Positions 17,375 to 27,408 of a stretch of DNA of 64,000 bases are shown here, in pieces. The notes under the pieces are model-generated. The model was not told the origin of the DNA. It ran no database searches and was given only the letters and a program-made list of their open reading frames with translations. The translations under genes were made by a program, and so were the position numbers. This DNA comes from Polycladidibacter hongkongensis (GTDB lineage Bacteria > Pseudomonadota > Alphaproteobacteria > Rhizobiales > Stappiaceae): assembly GCF_001561995.1 (NCBI RefSeq), contig NZ_LLWC01000003.1, forward strand, positions 27,917 to 91,916, given 5' to 3'. Each line of letters starts with the position of its first letter. The first letter of the stretch is position 1.

Positions 17375-18472
17375 TCAACCGGTCGTGTACAGCCAGACGT
17401 AGGAAGTAAGATCCTGTTTGCGTAGCACGCGCATGCTGCGATTATCGAGAATATAGTCAGCACCGAATAGCTTGACGTGCAGGACCGCATGATAATCTTC
17501 AACAGATCGATCATAAACCGCGACGACTTGCATGGCCCCGCGATCAAAACCAAGAGCTGCCAAACTCCAGTACTTCAGGATTGCGTAGTCTTCGCAATCG
17601 CCCTTGCCTTTGGCCAGAGTTTCATCCGGGCTTGCCCAATAGTCGGCTTGCCCCCACACCTCTTCATCACTTGCATATGTGAGCTGCCTGTTTACCATTT
17701 GGTTCACTCGGGCCAGTACGGGGCCGAACTGGTGTGGATCAAGCTGCACCGCTGAGCTTCGTTGGCGGCTGTTTTGGAAATACTCTTGAACCTCTATGCT
17801 TTCCTGTTCTTTTTGCCGATCTTCGCGCAGGCGCGGGGCCATTTGTGCTGCAATTTGTTGCCACCGCTGATCGAGCGCCGCAGTGGAGGATTGGTGAGCA
17901 GCTAAGTTCCTCTGCAGTTGTTTCTTGCTTAACGTCCCGCTGATGATACCGGAATTTGCAAGGCGGGCCCGCAGCGAAAGGGGTATCTGCGCTACGCCTC
18001 CTTGAGGAGGTGCGGCGGCTTGCTGCTGAGATTTGTACTTATCAGTCGCAGTATGCAAGGTGCGTGCGCGCTGATGGCGCGCTGTGTTTGGCCGTGAAAC
18101 TTTTATGACCAATTGTTCTTGGCGTTGGCTCGCAATCACGCTTTGACCAGTGGTTAGGTCCAGTGTCCGTTGATAGTCATAGGCCACTGGCGTGGAGGCC
18201 GCATGTGCTTCTTGACCAAAAACGTGCAGCAACAGAACAACCAGCAGAGCGAGCGCTGAGATATATCCAATTGCTATGCCGAGCTCCCGCTGGGGCTTTG
18301 GCTTTAAAGATGACGGTGAGATGGAGAAAAGATGATGGTCACCTCTATTTAATGATTGAGGCAACAGCCGGTCCAAAAGACTGGCAATGATAAGCGACAT
18401 AGATGCGCGCCTTGCGATATACGCAATGCAACGGCGAAATAAAAATTCTCTAAACATAACCCGACGCCCCAA
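17375..18472 (-). CDS. lapG: LapG-type transglutaminase-like cysteine protease
   Basis: 365 residues. A membrane segment at about 80-103 (IGYISALALLVVLLLHVFGQEAHA) could be an internal signal peptide, so the true start may be later. The BTLCP catalytic triad is visible: Cys near 293 in GKGDCEDYAI, His near 328 in EDYHAVLHV and Asp near 343 in YILDNRS. LapG cuts large surface adhesins in the periplasm when c-di-GMP is low. It is encoded downstream of, and co-oriented with, a type I secretion system, as in other lap loci. No LapD-like receptor or adhesin lies in the window. Confidence 0.85.
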   Translation of the reverse strand: MGRRVMFREFLFRRCIAYIARRASMSLIIASLLDRLLPQSLNRGDHHLFSISPSSLKPKPQRELGIAIGYISALALLVVLLLHVFGQEAHAASTPVAYDYQRTLDLTTGQSVIASQRQEQLVIKVSRPNTARHQRARTLHTATDKYKSQQQAAAPPQGGVAQIPLSLRARLANSGIISGTLSKKQLQRNLAAHQSSTAALDQRWQQIAAQMAPRLREDRQKEQESIEVQEYFQNSRQRSSAVQLDPHQFGPVLARVNQMVNRQLTYASDEEVWGQADYWASPDETLAKGKGDCEDYAILKYWSLAALGFDRGAMQVVAVYDRSVEDYHAVLHVKLFGADYILDNRSMRVLRKQDLTSYVWLYTTG

Positions 18473-18495
18473 TTGTTCTGGCCGGGTTTTGAGAA

Positions 18496-19821
18496 TTATC
18501 GTTCCCTTAAAGCCTCGGTTCGAACTTTATTTATAGGCTTTAGAAGGTAACCTAGAACGGTATTTTTGCCAGTTAATATATCTATACTGGCCACCATTCC
18601 CGGTATTATTGGTAAACGTTCCGTTTCACTTTCCAAGTAGTTCTTTTCCGTGCGCACCAATAGTTTGAAGTAACTATTTCCCTGTTCATCTTTGTTCGAG
18701 TCTGCACTAATACGTTCTAGTGTGCCTTTTAAGCCTCCATAAGTTGAGTAGTCATAGGCCGTGATTTTTACCGTAACCGGTTGGCCGGGATGAAGAAACG
18801 CGATGTCCTGCGGGCGAACCTGCGCTTCAATGAGCAGCGTATCTTCCAAGGGCACCAACTCTATGAGTGCTTCGCCCGGCTGCACCACAGCTCCAATTGT
18901 GCTGATTTTGACATGGTTAATTATGCCATGAACAGGAGAGCGTAGTTCCGTCCGTTTGGCCCGATCCTGTGCAGCCTGTAAGGTCTCGGTGGCGATAGCG
19001 CGTTCTGCCTGCGCTGCACTTAGTTCTTCTCTGGCGCGAGTCGCAAAATTGGAGCGAGCGCTGCGTAGCCGCTCGCTGGCTTCATCCAGCCCTGATTTCG
19101 CACGAAGTATGGACGCCTGTGTAATGGCCAGCTGCCCCTGCATTTCGCTGAGCTGTCGCTGCAATCTAAGAAACTCGATTTCGGGCAATACCTTGCGTTT
19201 AAATAGCTCGGAATTGATTTCCACCTCTCGTGCAAGCAGCGAGATAGAGGCATTAAGCTTGTCGCGCTCGGCTATGAGCTGCCGGCGCTCTTGCGTGCGT
19301 TGATTTGCCTGCGCCTGCAGCACAGCAAGATCATTGGAAAGTTGTTGTTGGCGAGCGAGAAAAACCTGCTCTTCTGCGGCGAGGAAGCCACGGTAGAGCT
19401 CGGGTTGCTTTTTCGCTTGTTCGCCAGCAGCGGCAAAGTCCGGCAGTTGACCTGTGGCCTCTGCCTGTAAACGGAACACGCGCGCATTCAGCGAACTATA
19501 GCGCTGTTCAACTTCACCAAGCTGCGCGGCGAACAGCGTGTCTTCCACCTGCACCAGCACATCCCCTTGATCAACCACTTGGCCCTCTTGCGCATTGATT
19601 GCAAGCACGATGGAACGCTCCGGCGCTTGTACCACTTGCAATTGGCGAGATGGAACAACGCGGCCTTCGCCTCGGGTAACCTCTTCTAGCTCTGCCATGG
19701 ATGCCCAGAGCAGTGCCGATCCGAGCAATAACAAACCGAGATACAGAATTCGGCTGGCGGCGCGGGGAGGGCGGGTCCGCAATGCATCGCGAAGATCGGT
19801 TGCATAATTGGGCTTGATCAT
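18496..19821 (-). CDS. HlyD-family type I secretion membrane fusion protein (LapC-like)
   Basis: 441 residues. One N-terminal membrane helix (ILYLGLLLLGSALLWASMA, about 25-45), a lipoyl/biotinyl half (INAQEGQVVDQGDVLVQVEDTLFAAQL), a long alpha-helical hairpin with coiled-coil character (about 110-290) and a beta-barrel region (LRSPVHGIINHVKI). It bridges the ABC transporter and the TolC-like pore. Its start overlaps the ABC gene stop by 4 bp (ATGA). Confidence 0.9.
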   Translation of the reverse strand: MIKPNYATDLRDALRTRPPRAASRILYLGLLLLGSALLWASMAELEEVTRGEGRVVPSRQLQVVQAPERSIVLAINAQEGQVVDQGDVLVQVEDTLFAAQLGEVEQRYSSLNARVFRLQAEATGQLPDFAAAGEQAKKQPELYRGFLAAEEQVFLARQQQLSNDLAVLQAQANQRTQERRQLIAERDKLNASISLLAREVEINSELFKRKVLPEIEFLRLQRQLSEMQGQLAITQASILRAKSGLDEASERLRSARSNFATRAREELSAAQAERAIATETLQAAQDRAKRTELRSPVHGIINHVKISTIGAVVQPGEALIELVPLEDTLLIEAQVRPQDIAFLHPGQPVTVKITAYDYSTYGGLKGTLERISADSNKDEQGNSYFKLLVRTEKNYLESETERLPIIPGMVASIDILTGKNTVLGYLLKPINKVRTEALRER

Positions 19822-22046
19822 AGTTCGGCCCTCTCATGTTGCTTGGAGCGTTCTGCGCCTTTTCGTTGCAAGTCGGCCAACACTTGATCACGCGGTCCGT
19901 CGGCTACAACGCGCCCGCCATCCAGAGCAATCAGCCGGTCAGTAAGTTTCAAGAGAGACAGGCGATGGGTTGAAATAAAGATCGTCATGCCAGCGGAATT
20001 AAACTCTGCAAGACGCTGCAACAGGCGTTCTTCTGCCGCCATATCAAGGTGCGAGGAGGGCTCATCAAGAAACAGAACTTGAGGGCGTCGCAGCAAAATG
20101 CGCGCCAGCGCAACAGATTGTTTTTGACCACCGGAAAGCAGTCGCCCGCCCTCGCCAACGGGCATATCATAGCCTCTGGGGTGAGCATTGACAAAATCCT
20201 CAACGCCCGCAAGGCGCGCGGCATGCAAAATATCATCATTGCTGGCATGGAGCTGCCCCATGGCAATGTTCTCCCGCAGCGTGCCCGAAAAGAGAACGTT
20301 CTCCTGCGAGAGAAAGCCAACACCATTGCGCAAATCGGCTGGGTCAAATTGGCGAGTGTCAATTCCATCTATCAGCACGGAGCCGCCTGAGGGATAGTAG
20401 AGCCCACACAGCAACCGACCTAGTGTAGATTTACCAGCGCCGACACGGCCAATTAGGCCAACTTTCTCTCCTTGACGGATGTTCAGGCTGATGTTCTTCA
20501 ACGCTTCGGTTTCAGCGTCCGGATAGGAGAAGCTGACATCTTCCAGCTCAACACCGCCACCGGCGACAGCACGATTGACGTATGTTTTGCCCAATGTGCG
20601 CTCTGTCGGGATCTTCATGAGTTGATCGAGCATATGATAGGAGTGCATCGTCTGGCGCAATCGGGTGAGGGCACCGGCCACAGAGGCAAGCGGGGCAAGA
20701 ACGCGACCAGAAAGCATCATGGCCGCAACAAGCGCGCCCATGTTCACCCGGCCTTCATTCACAAGATAAACGCCCCAAATTACAATCAAGACCGAAACCA
20801 TCGCTTGCGTAAAGCCGGTCAGTGACTGTGCTAGCGAGGACCACTTTTTACCACGTAAAAGCGCACTCGCACTCGCCGCGACAGAGCGTTCCCATTTGGT
20901 CTGCATCTGAGCTTCGGCATTTAAAGCACGCAAAGTGTCCATATGCGCAACACTTTCCACCAACACAGAGTGTCGTGCCGCGCTTTCCCTTGTGGCGCTG
21001 GCGACAGAGCCCGCCAAAGGCGCTTGCACCAGCAAATTGATAGCAATCACAACCGGCACGGCTGCAAGCGGGATCCATGCGATCGGCCCGACCACAAAAA
21101 ACAGCGCTCCAATGAAAATGCCGATAAACAACAAATCAATCAGAGCGACCAGTGAGGAGGAGGTAAAAAACTCCCGCACGCTTTCAAACTCTTTGATCTG
21201 GTTAGCGAATTGCCCGGTAGAGCCGGGCCTCTGATCCATGTTTAAAGCCAAAGCGCGTGAGAAAATGCGGCTGGCCAGTTCAAGGTCTGCCTGCTTCCCT
21301 GTGATGTTTATTATATTGGATCGTGCTGCTTTGAAGATACCGTCAAATGCTAATGCCAGCATTACCCCTGCTGCCAACGCCCAAAGTGTTGGCAGAGCAT
21401 AATTTGGCAATACACGATCATATACATTCATCACAAAAAAGGGTGAGGCCAGCGCCAACAAGTTGATCAGCAATGCGGCCAACGCGATATGCAGATAGTC
21501 TTTCCAGAACGATCCAACAACAGACCAGAACCAATGCCCTTGGTCTTGTGCGCCTGAAGCGCTGAAACTGTCGCTTGCAGTCCCTATTGAATTAAAGAAG
21601 ACACCGGAACCGATGTATAGTTGCTGCAATGCTTGCAAGCTCATTTTTTCCGGTTGCTCTGGCACTAGTGGATCTACGAGTGTGGCAATACTGGCTGTCT
21701 CATCCAGTTGCGTGAGCAGACGCAGCCCGCCGTTTTCCAAGATCAAGAGTGCAGGCAATGCAATCCTTGGAATTTCCTTTAGTGGCTTTTTAAGAATAAC
21801 CGCCTGCAAGGCACAGTTTTTCGCTGCTCGACCGACAAGCTTGATCGGCAACGGTCCGCTTGCCACAGGCAAGCCTGCAAGGATAACAGAAGCGCTAGCA
21901 AAGTTACCAAAGTGTCTTGCTATGTAGCGCAGTGCCTCCACTAGCGGATCTGCAGGCGCATCAGATGATTGCGCGTCAGCCGGAGCAGCGTCGGATCCGC
22001 CTGCTGATGAAGACGTGCTTTTTTGTGGCGTAGGCAAGTTTTCCAC
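19818..22046 (-). CDS. Type I secretion ABC transporter with inactive C39-like domain (LapB-like)
   Basis: 742 residues. The N-terminal 160 residues form a C39-peptidase-like domain with no catalytic cysteine motif, typical of exporters of large repeat proteins. Six membrane helices follow, then an ATPase with GRVGAGKST, LLSGGQKQS and VLFLDEPSSHLD. The first 30 residues are rich in S, A and D. With HlyD, the TolC-like protein and LapG it should export a large adhesin that LapG later cuts. Confidence 0.9.
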   Translation of the reverse strand: MENLPTPQKSTSSSAGGSDAAPADAQSSDAPADPLVEALRYIARHFGNFASASVILAGLPVASGPLPIKLVGRAAKNCALQAVILKKPLKEIPRIALPALLILENGGLRLLTQLDETASIATLVDPLVPEQPEKMSLQALQQLYIGSGVFFNSIGTASDSFSASGAQDQGHWFWSVVGSFWKDYLHIALAALLINLLALASPFFVMNVYDRVLPNYALPTLWALAAGVMLALAFDGIFKAARSNIINITGKQADLELASRIFSRALALNMDQRPGSTGQFANQIKEFESVREFFTSSSLVALIDLLFIGIFIGALFFVVGPIAWIPLAAVPVVIAINLLVQAPLAGSVASATRESAARHSVLVESVAHMDTLRALNAEAQMQTKWERSVAASASALLRGKKWSSLAQSLTGFTQAMVSVLIVIWGVYLVNEGRVNMGALVAAMMLSGRVLAPLASVAGALTRLRQTMHSYHMLDQLMKIPTERTLGKTYVNRAVAGGGVELEDVSFSYPDAETEALKNISLNIRQGEKVGLIGRVGAGKSTLGRLLCGLYYPSGGSVLIDGIDTRQFDPADLRNGVGFLSQENVLFSGTLRENIAMGQLHASNDDILHAARLAGVEDFVNAHPRGYDMPVGEGGRLLSGGQKQSVALARILLRRPQVLFLDEPSSHLDMAAEERLLQRLAEFNSAGMTIFISTHRLSLLKLTDRLIALDGGRVVADGPRDQVLADLQRKGAERSKQHERAEL

Positions 22047-22074
22047 CTCAAGGGCAAGAGGGGCGTGGCGTTTG

Positions 22075-22137
22075 TTTGCCTAAAACGGCAAACAGTGAGA
22101 ACAGCAGCGGCGCCTCGTGCAAAAGCAAAAGGCGCCG
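22075..22137. repeat. Two small inverted repeats between the TolC-like and ABC genes
   Basis: TTTGCC (22075-22080) / GGCAAA (22087-22092) and CGGCGCC (22108-22114) / GGCGCCG (22131-22137). Neither has a clear T-run on the minus strand, so they are more likely mRNA-stabilising or attenuating hairpins inside the operon than full terminators. Confidence 0.45.
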
Positions 22138-22159
22138 TGAAAACTGAGTGCTCGAAAAA

Positions 22160-23518
22160 CTATTGACGCAGCGGCTCTAGTTGGAAGGCCGCAGGTTGCG
22201 GCAAAATGGAAACGTTGTCGCGTGTATCTGCCACGGACTCAGCCGGGGGTGTCACGCCCATCATCGCGAGAAGATTGCCGGTTGTTCCTTGTAGTTGATA
22301 GGTGGAAAATGTCAGTACAGACTGTGCCGAAAGCAAATTAATCCGGCTGTTAAACAAGGCGTTCTCCGCATTAAGCAAGTCAAGAAGAGTGCGCTGTCCA
22401 ACGTTGTATTCGTCCTTGTAGCCCTTCACGACCTTTTCGTTGGCTGCAACGGTTTGGCGCAGTGCGGCAATACGTTCGCGGGTTGTTTGAACTGCCGCCC
22501 AGGAGCGTTCGACAGCTTCGCTTGTCTCTCGTTTGGCGCGGTCTGCACGCGCATGTGCCTGTGCGAGTTGTTCGTAGGCGCGGGCCGAAAGAGCGGTGTC
22601 GCGGCCACCGCTGTAGAGGTTCCAGCGCATTCTCAGCATGACCCGGTAATCGTCGCGGCGGCCTTCAATGCCATCAACGTCGTCGCCTACGGCTGCTCTC
22701 CCTTCGAGAGAGACCCGTGGAAAGAAAGTGCCTTTTGAGCCTTCAGCCCGGAATGCGTCAGCGTCGACATCAGCGAGTGCCGCTTGAATAAACGGGTTGT
22801 TTTGTCCGGCTATGGTGAGCACGGATTGCAGGTTATTGCCCGGGGATTTTATTGCAGAGACAGGTTGTAGGTTAGAAGGATTTTCGCCGACCACCCTACG
22901 GAATTTCGCCATAGTATCTAGTAGGGATTTACGCACTTCTGCGGTGATCAAGCGGGTCGCTGCGACGCGCTCCTGCGCTTGAGCAAGGTCCGCCGCACCG
23001 ACAGATCCACCATCAAAGCGCGCTTTAACATCGCTATAGAGTTTTTCATGGCGTGAAGTGTTGCGCTTTGACAGCGTTAGTACGCGCTGGTGACGTAGAA
23101 TGTCGATATAAGCCTCAATCGCATCCAGTGCGGTGGCCTCGCTGCGTTCCAACACGCGAAGTGCGGCCCCATCTACGCGCGCACTTTGGCGGTAGACTTC
23201 GTTGGTAGAATAGAAGCCATCGAAGAGTAACTGTTCTACGTTAACCTCAATTTGTTTCGCGGTACGCCATTTGCCCTTGTCCTTATCGCGGTGGCGGCGT
23301 TCAGGACCGATATAGCCTGCTACATTTAAGGAGGGCATGAAGGCTGCCTGAGCGGAACGCAAATCCTGACCGCGGGCTCTTCGGTTTGCAGAGGCTTCCA
23401 AAATATCCGGATTGGTATGAACCGCACTTTCTACAGCGTCACGAAGGGACATCGCGTGCCCTGATACACTAGAGGCCAAAGTAAATGCGCAGGCCAACGC
23501 AAGACATCGGAATTTCAT
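22160..23518 (-). CDS. TolC-family outer membrane channel (LapE-like)
   Basis: 452 residues from the ATG at 23518, chosen for its upstream GGGG and for the signal peptide that follows (MKFRCLALACAFTLASSVSGHA). It shows the repeated TolC layout of two long helical hairpins with strands between (SLRDAVESAVHTNPDI at the mature N-terminus; YNVGQRTLLDLLNAENALFNSR in the second repeat, a TolC hallmark). It is the first gene of the secretion operon and forms the exit duct. Confidence 0.9.
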   Translation of the reverse strand: MKFRCLALACAFTLASSVSGHAMSLRDAVESAVHTNPDILEASANRRARGQDLRSAQAAFMPSLNVAGYIGPERRHRDKDKGKWRTAKQIEVNVEQLLFDGFYSTNEVYRQSARVDGAALRVLERSEATALDAIEAYIDILRHQRVLTLSKRNTSRHEKLYSDVKARFDGGSVGAADLAQAQERVAATRLITAEVRKSLLDTMAKFRRVVGENPSNLQPVSAIKSPGNNLQSVLTIAGQNNPFIQAALADVDADAFRAEGSKGTFFPRVSLEGRAAVGDDVDGIEGRRDDYRVMLRMRWNLYSGGRDTALSARAYEQLAQAHARADRAKRETSEAVERSWAAVQTTRERIAALRQTVAANEKVVKGYKDEYNVGQRTLLDLLNAENALFNSRINLLSAQSVLTFSTYQLQGTTGNLLAMMGVTPPAESVADTRDNVSILPQPAAFQLEPLRQ

Positions 23519-24822
23519 TCCCCAGACTCCAAACTTGTCGCTTTTTGGGGATCTGACCAAAATCAAGGCGCATCATTTAACGACCCTAAAGTCACTATGT
23601 GCACTAGGTAAATATATGGCTATGATCCCGAAAATGATCCGTAGTATTGACATAGTTGAAACATGTTATGATGTAATTATCAACCATCAGATATAGCTGG
23701 ATATTAGTCCAAAAAATTTGGTAGAGGTAATTGATTAATTTTTATCAGCATTTATATTTGGTAATTCATTTGTATTGTTGTTGCGAGTTGTTTGATTATT
23801 GAATCTAAAAGAGTAATTTTCAAAATTCAGTCGGTTTGGATTTAGAGTGGTGCGTGCAGCGCGTTCAACGGCTCAACTAACCTTAACGAATGATATAGAT
23901 AAAATTGTAATTAAAATTTCTAGCGCGAGCAAATTTGATCCGATGTTTTAGAATCATGCCCATTTTTAACTGAAGAGGGGAACGGCGTCTTGGGGTGATA
24001 CCGTTCCCCTTCTTGGCAAAGAAGCACTACGGAGGAATTGGAGTGCCTCAGCTCCCAAACCCAGAGGAGGGCCCTGACAAACAGGTCTGGGCTTGGTTCG
24101 ATGGGCCGGGGCTGGAGAGTGGGGTGGAGTGGTGCGCCCCGGCGCCATCAAATTGATAAATTTAGGTGTTGCTAGAAAGCGACAGGATAGTTGGTGCAAC
24201 TGCACTGCCGTTCATCACTATGCTGCACCTGAGGCAATTCTCATTGATGCAAAGATTTGGGGGGTGTGAACGGCTTAATTACAATAAAGAAATTTAGTTT
24301 GCTACGTTTAGAAGGCCTCCCAACCTAATTTTACTTTCTGTCCCCCTAGGGGGTGTTGTCTCTATAGCGCCACCATATCACTTTATTTTGTAGTGTAAAT
24401 TAAAAAATGTAATCGCTTACATTATTTCATTATCACTATTTATCTCGTAATAAACAGCTAGTCGCAACCTATTCTAATTCATAGGTAAATCTTTGTGTTC
24501 ATTTATAACGCGCTGGATGGCTTGTGAAACAAGCTGGGTAAAACCTGTTACAATTCATCAGAATCAGGCGGAAATTCGTCGCTTTTTACGCATGTGTATT
24601 ACCGGCCTTGAGAGAAGTCTTCCGCAGAGAAACACTTAATTTTCAATCATTGAATGGATAAGGTGTTGGCTACGCAACGCGCCTCTCAGTAGTTACTCCA
24701 TATATGTCGATGTTTTGATTTTTTGCGTCGACTACATGATACTTCTTTTCATTTCCATAAAATAGTCTGTACCTGTAAGTCTACAAATGCAGTATGCATT
24801 ACTGGGCTTTAGGGAGGGACAG
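23519..24822. other. 1.3-kb gene-free region between lap and opuC-type operons
   Basis: Mostly A/T-rich with no convincing ORF; a 79-codon minus-strand frame (23966-24205) is proline/arginine-rich and unlike a protein. It holds a G/C-rich cluster of hairpins near 23976-24147 and a perfect palindrome CCCCCTAGGGGG at 24342-24353. Promoters for both flanking operons must lie here. Confidence 0.6.
23976..24147. ncRNA. Candidate structured RNA: four consecutive hairpins
   Basis: Hairpin 1: AGGGGAACGG (23976-23985) with CCGTTCCCCT (24001-24010). Hairpin 2: GCACT (24024-24028) with AGTGC (24042-24046). Hairpin 3: CCCAGA (24060-24065) and CCTG (24073-24076) pair with the unbroken CAGGTCTGGG (24082-24091), leaving a 7-nt bulge. 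Hairpin 4: ATGG plus GCCGGGGC (24101-24112) with GCCCCGGC plus CCAT (24136-24147). The block is G/C-rich in an A/T-rich surround. It fits no RNA family I recognise. Strand is unknown and no T-run is obvious. Confidence 0.35.
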
Positions 24823-25473
24823 ATGGATATATTGGTATTCATTCAGAATAACATTTGGGCAATTGCCAATATGACGATGGAGCACATTTCCGTTGTTGGT
24901 GTCGCCGTTGGGCTTGCTATACTTACAGGCGTGCCACTGGGTATAGCGATAACTCAAAATCGGGTCGCCGCCGATATTGTTTTGTACGTCGCATCTATTG
25001 TGGTCACGATTCCATCTATTGCACTGTTTGGGTTGTTGATACCCGTGCTATCGATAATTAATCAGGGGATCGGTTGGCTACCAGCGGTGATTGCCATTTT
25101 GTTGTATTCCCAATTGCCGATCATTCGCAATACTTATACCGCAATCACAAACGTTGATCCTGCCTTGAGAGAAGCCGCGCGCGGGATGGGCATGACCCCT
25201 TTTCAGCGCCTTCTCAAAGTCGAAATACCGATTGCGATCCCGGTTATCATGGCTGGTGTCCGCACGGCTGTCGTTATGAATATTGGTGTCGCCGCTATTG
25301 CCGCCTACATCGGAGCAGGTGGGCTCGGCCTTCTTATATCCCGAGGTATTAGTCAGACAGACCCGCGCCAGCTTATCGTTGGAGCTGTTGCGGTATCTTT
25401 GCTCGCTATTGTTGCTGATTGGGTCCTTCTGAAGGCACAAAAATTCCTCACCCCAGCTGGCCTAACTCGATAA
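24823..25473 (+). CDS. OpuCB/ProW-type quaternary-amine ABC permease
   Basis: 216 residues from ATG 24823, preceded by GGAGGG; the frame is open 36 bp further upstream. Five to six membrane helices and the coupling loop EAARGMGMTPFQRLLKVEIPIAIPVIMAGVRTAVV that docks on the ATPase. This family imports glycine betaine, choline, carnitine or related compounds. First gene of a four-gene importer operon. Confidence 0.87.
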   Translation: MDILVFIQNNIWAIANMTMEHISVVGVAVGLAILTGVPLGIAITQNRVAADIVLYVASIVVTIPSIALFGLLIPVLSIINQGIGWLPAVIAILLYSQLPIIRNTYTAITNVDPALREAARGMGMTPFQRLLKVEIPIAIPVIMAGVRTAVVMNIGVAAIAAYIGAGGLGLLISRGISQTDPRQLIVGAVAVSLLAIVADWVLLKAQKFLTPAGLTR

Positions 25474-25501
25474 TAAGTCCAAGCTCATAAAGGTAAAAAC
25501 A

Positions 25502-26656
25502 ATGATCCAGCTTGAAGATCTGACAAAAACCTTTTCTACCCCCAATGGGCCTGTTGTTGCGGCAGATAAAGTGAATATGACCGTTCCGACGGGTGAAATA
25601 TGCGTTCTTTTGGGCCCGTCAGGATGTGGTAAAACAACTGCCCTCAAAATGATTAACCGCTTGATTATGCCCACGAGTGGTCGCATTTACATCAACGGGG
25701 AAGATACGACCCAGTTAAACAAATTTGAGCTGCGTCGTCGAATTGGGTATGTCATTCAACAAATTGGCTTGTTCCCTAATATGACCATTGAGGAGAACAT
25801 TTGTGTTGTTCCCAAAATGCTTGGTTGGGATGCAAAGAAAGCAAAAGAACGCGCTGCTGAACTAACAGACTTAGTCGGTTTGGATCCCCATCAGTTTCTA
25901 CACCGCTTCCCTAAAGAACTCTCTGGGGGTCAGCAGCAGCGTATTGGTGTTATACGCGCCTTGGCAGCTGACCCGCCAGTTATGCTGATGGATGAACCTT
26001 TTGGTGCAATTGACCCGATCAATCGGGAGATCATCCAAAACGAATTCTTAAAGATGCAAGAGGTGTTGAAGAAGACGATTATTTTTGTGAGCCACGACAT
26101 CGATGAAGCGGTAAAAATGGCTGACAAAATCGCTATCTTTAGAGGCGGGAAAATAGAGCAATATGATAGCCCTAGCCAGGTTCTTGCTCACCCGGCCAAT
26201 CCTTTTGTTGCTGACTTTGTTGGTTCTGATCGGACGCTTAAACGTCTGCGCCTGCTCACTGCTGTTGACGTGCGTGATATTGATGCGCCTGTCGCGTCTA
26301 TGCAAGCAAGTGTTGAAGAAGTTCTTGTCTCGGCGAAATCCCATGCAAACCGTATCGTTGTCTTGATTGATGCAGATCGACATCCAGTTGCATATGTAAC
26401 TGCAGACGAGTTGTCTGGGGCCACTGGCGTCGTGAGCGACTTCGCGCACGACTTGCCAACAACAGTTCCTGTTGGTGCAGATCTGCGCGCTGTTGTTTCG
26501 GAAATGCTGTCCCATGACACGATGTGGATTACCTGCGTAGATGAACGGGGCCATTTTGCCGGTGTTGTGACTCAGCCGGCTGTTACGGCTGCGTTGGGTC
26601 AAAAAAGCAGCAGTGTCCGTGATCAGGCAACCGATGCGAGGCTCGCGAATGTTTAG
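25502..26656 (+). CDS. OpuCA/ProV-type ABC ATP-binding protein with CBS region
   Basis: 384 residues. ATPase domain with GPSGCGKTTALK, LSGGQQQRIGV and VMLMDEPFGAIDPI; the C-terminal 120 residues resemble a CBS pair (VLIDADRHPVAYVTADEL and THETMW-like DTMWITCVDERGHFAGVV), which senses ionic strength in osmotic transporters. It overlaps the next permease start by 8 bp. Confidence 0.9.
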   Translation: MIQLEDLTKTFSTPNGPVVAADKVNMTVPTGEICVLLGPSGCGKTTALKMINRLIMPTSGRIYINGEDTTQLNKFELRRRIGYVIQQIGLFPNMTIEENICVVPKMLGWDAKKAKERAAELTDLVGLDPHQFLHRFPKELSGGQQQRIGVIRALAADPPVMLMDEPFGAIDPINREIIQNEFLKMQEVLKKTIIFVSHDIDEAVKMADKIAIFRGGKIEQYDSPSQVLAHPANPFVADFVGSDRTLKRLRLLTAVDVRDIDAPVASMQASVEEVLVSAKSHANRIVVLIDADRHPVAYVTADELSGATGVVSDFAHDLPTTVPVGADLRAVVSEMLSHDTMWITCVDERGHFAGVVTQPAVTAALGQKSSSVRDQATDARLANV

Positions 26657-27371
26657 TGCCAAGGACTTTTCCCGCAAGCTTCAGCTACTCGCGATGTTGT
26701 TTATCGGCTTTTATATTAGCTGGTCTGGATTGTATGATGAGATAGCGACTTACTGGGAAGATATCGTTTACCTAACCCAGCAGCATATTTTTTTGGTTGC
26801 TACATCTGGTTTGGCCGCAATTTTGATTGGCGTACCTGTGGGTATATGGCTATCGCGTCCTGCAATGGAACGTTCGGCAGAAGCTATTATGCAGGTGTTC
26901 AATATTGGTACGACAATACCGACATTGGCTGTAATCGCGCTCTCCATGACTATTCTTGGGATCGGGTTTGCACCGGCATTCTTTGGCCTGTTTGTTGCAT
27001 CCTTGCTTCCGATTGTCCGCAACACATTTACGGGACTTCTTGCGGTCCCAGATCACCTTTTGGAAGCCGCAACCGGTATGGGGATGACGCCGCTGCAAAT
27101 CTTGATCCATGTGGAGTTGCCCAACGCTCTATACGTGATCCTGTCTGGCATTCGTACCGCGCTTGCAATCAACGTTGGCACGGCGCCACTTGCCTTCCTC
27201 ATTGGAGGGGGAGGGCTGGGCGAGCTGATCTTCACAGGCATAGATCTTATGGAGACAGGGATGTTGTTAGCAGGGGCAATCCCAACAGCAATGCTTGCCG
27301 TTACGGTCGATTTTCTAACGGGTCAGGGGCAATTTTATTTTGTCTCTAGGGGGGTAAACCCACTTCGTTAA
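26649..27371 (+). CDS. Second OpuC-type quaternary-amine ABC permease
   Basis: 240 residues from the ATG at 26649, which overlaps the ATPase stop and has GAGG a few bases upstream. About six membrane helices and the coupling loop EAATGMGMTPLQILIHVELPNALYVILSGIRTAL. OpuC-type importers use two different permeases, and this pairs with the gene at 24823. The longer frame from 26613 would run deep into the ATPase gene and is not preferred. Confidence 0.87.
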   Translation: MFSAKDFSRKLQLLAMLFIGFYISWSGLYDEIATYWEDIVYLTQQHIFLVATSGLAAILIGVPVGIWLSRPAMERSAEAIMQVFNIGTTIPTLAVIALSMTILGIGFAPAFFGLFVASLLPIVRNTFTGLLAVPDHLLEAATGMGMTPLQILIHVELPNALYVILSGIRTALAINVGTAPLAFLIGGGGLGELIFTGIDLMETGMLLAGAIPTAMLAVTVDFLTGQGQFYFVSRGVNPLR

Positions 27372-27408
27372 AACGTAAATTCAAAGATCATAATAAGAGA
27401 GGGAACTT

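Noticed and set aside
23966..24205. 79-codon minus-strand ORF in the hairpin region
   Set aside because: Proline/arginine/leucine-rich text that follows from the G/C-rich hairpins; no ribosome site or similarity seen.
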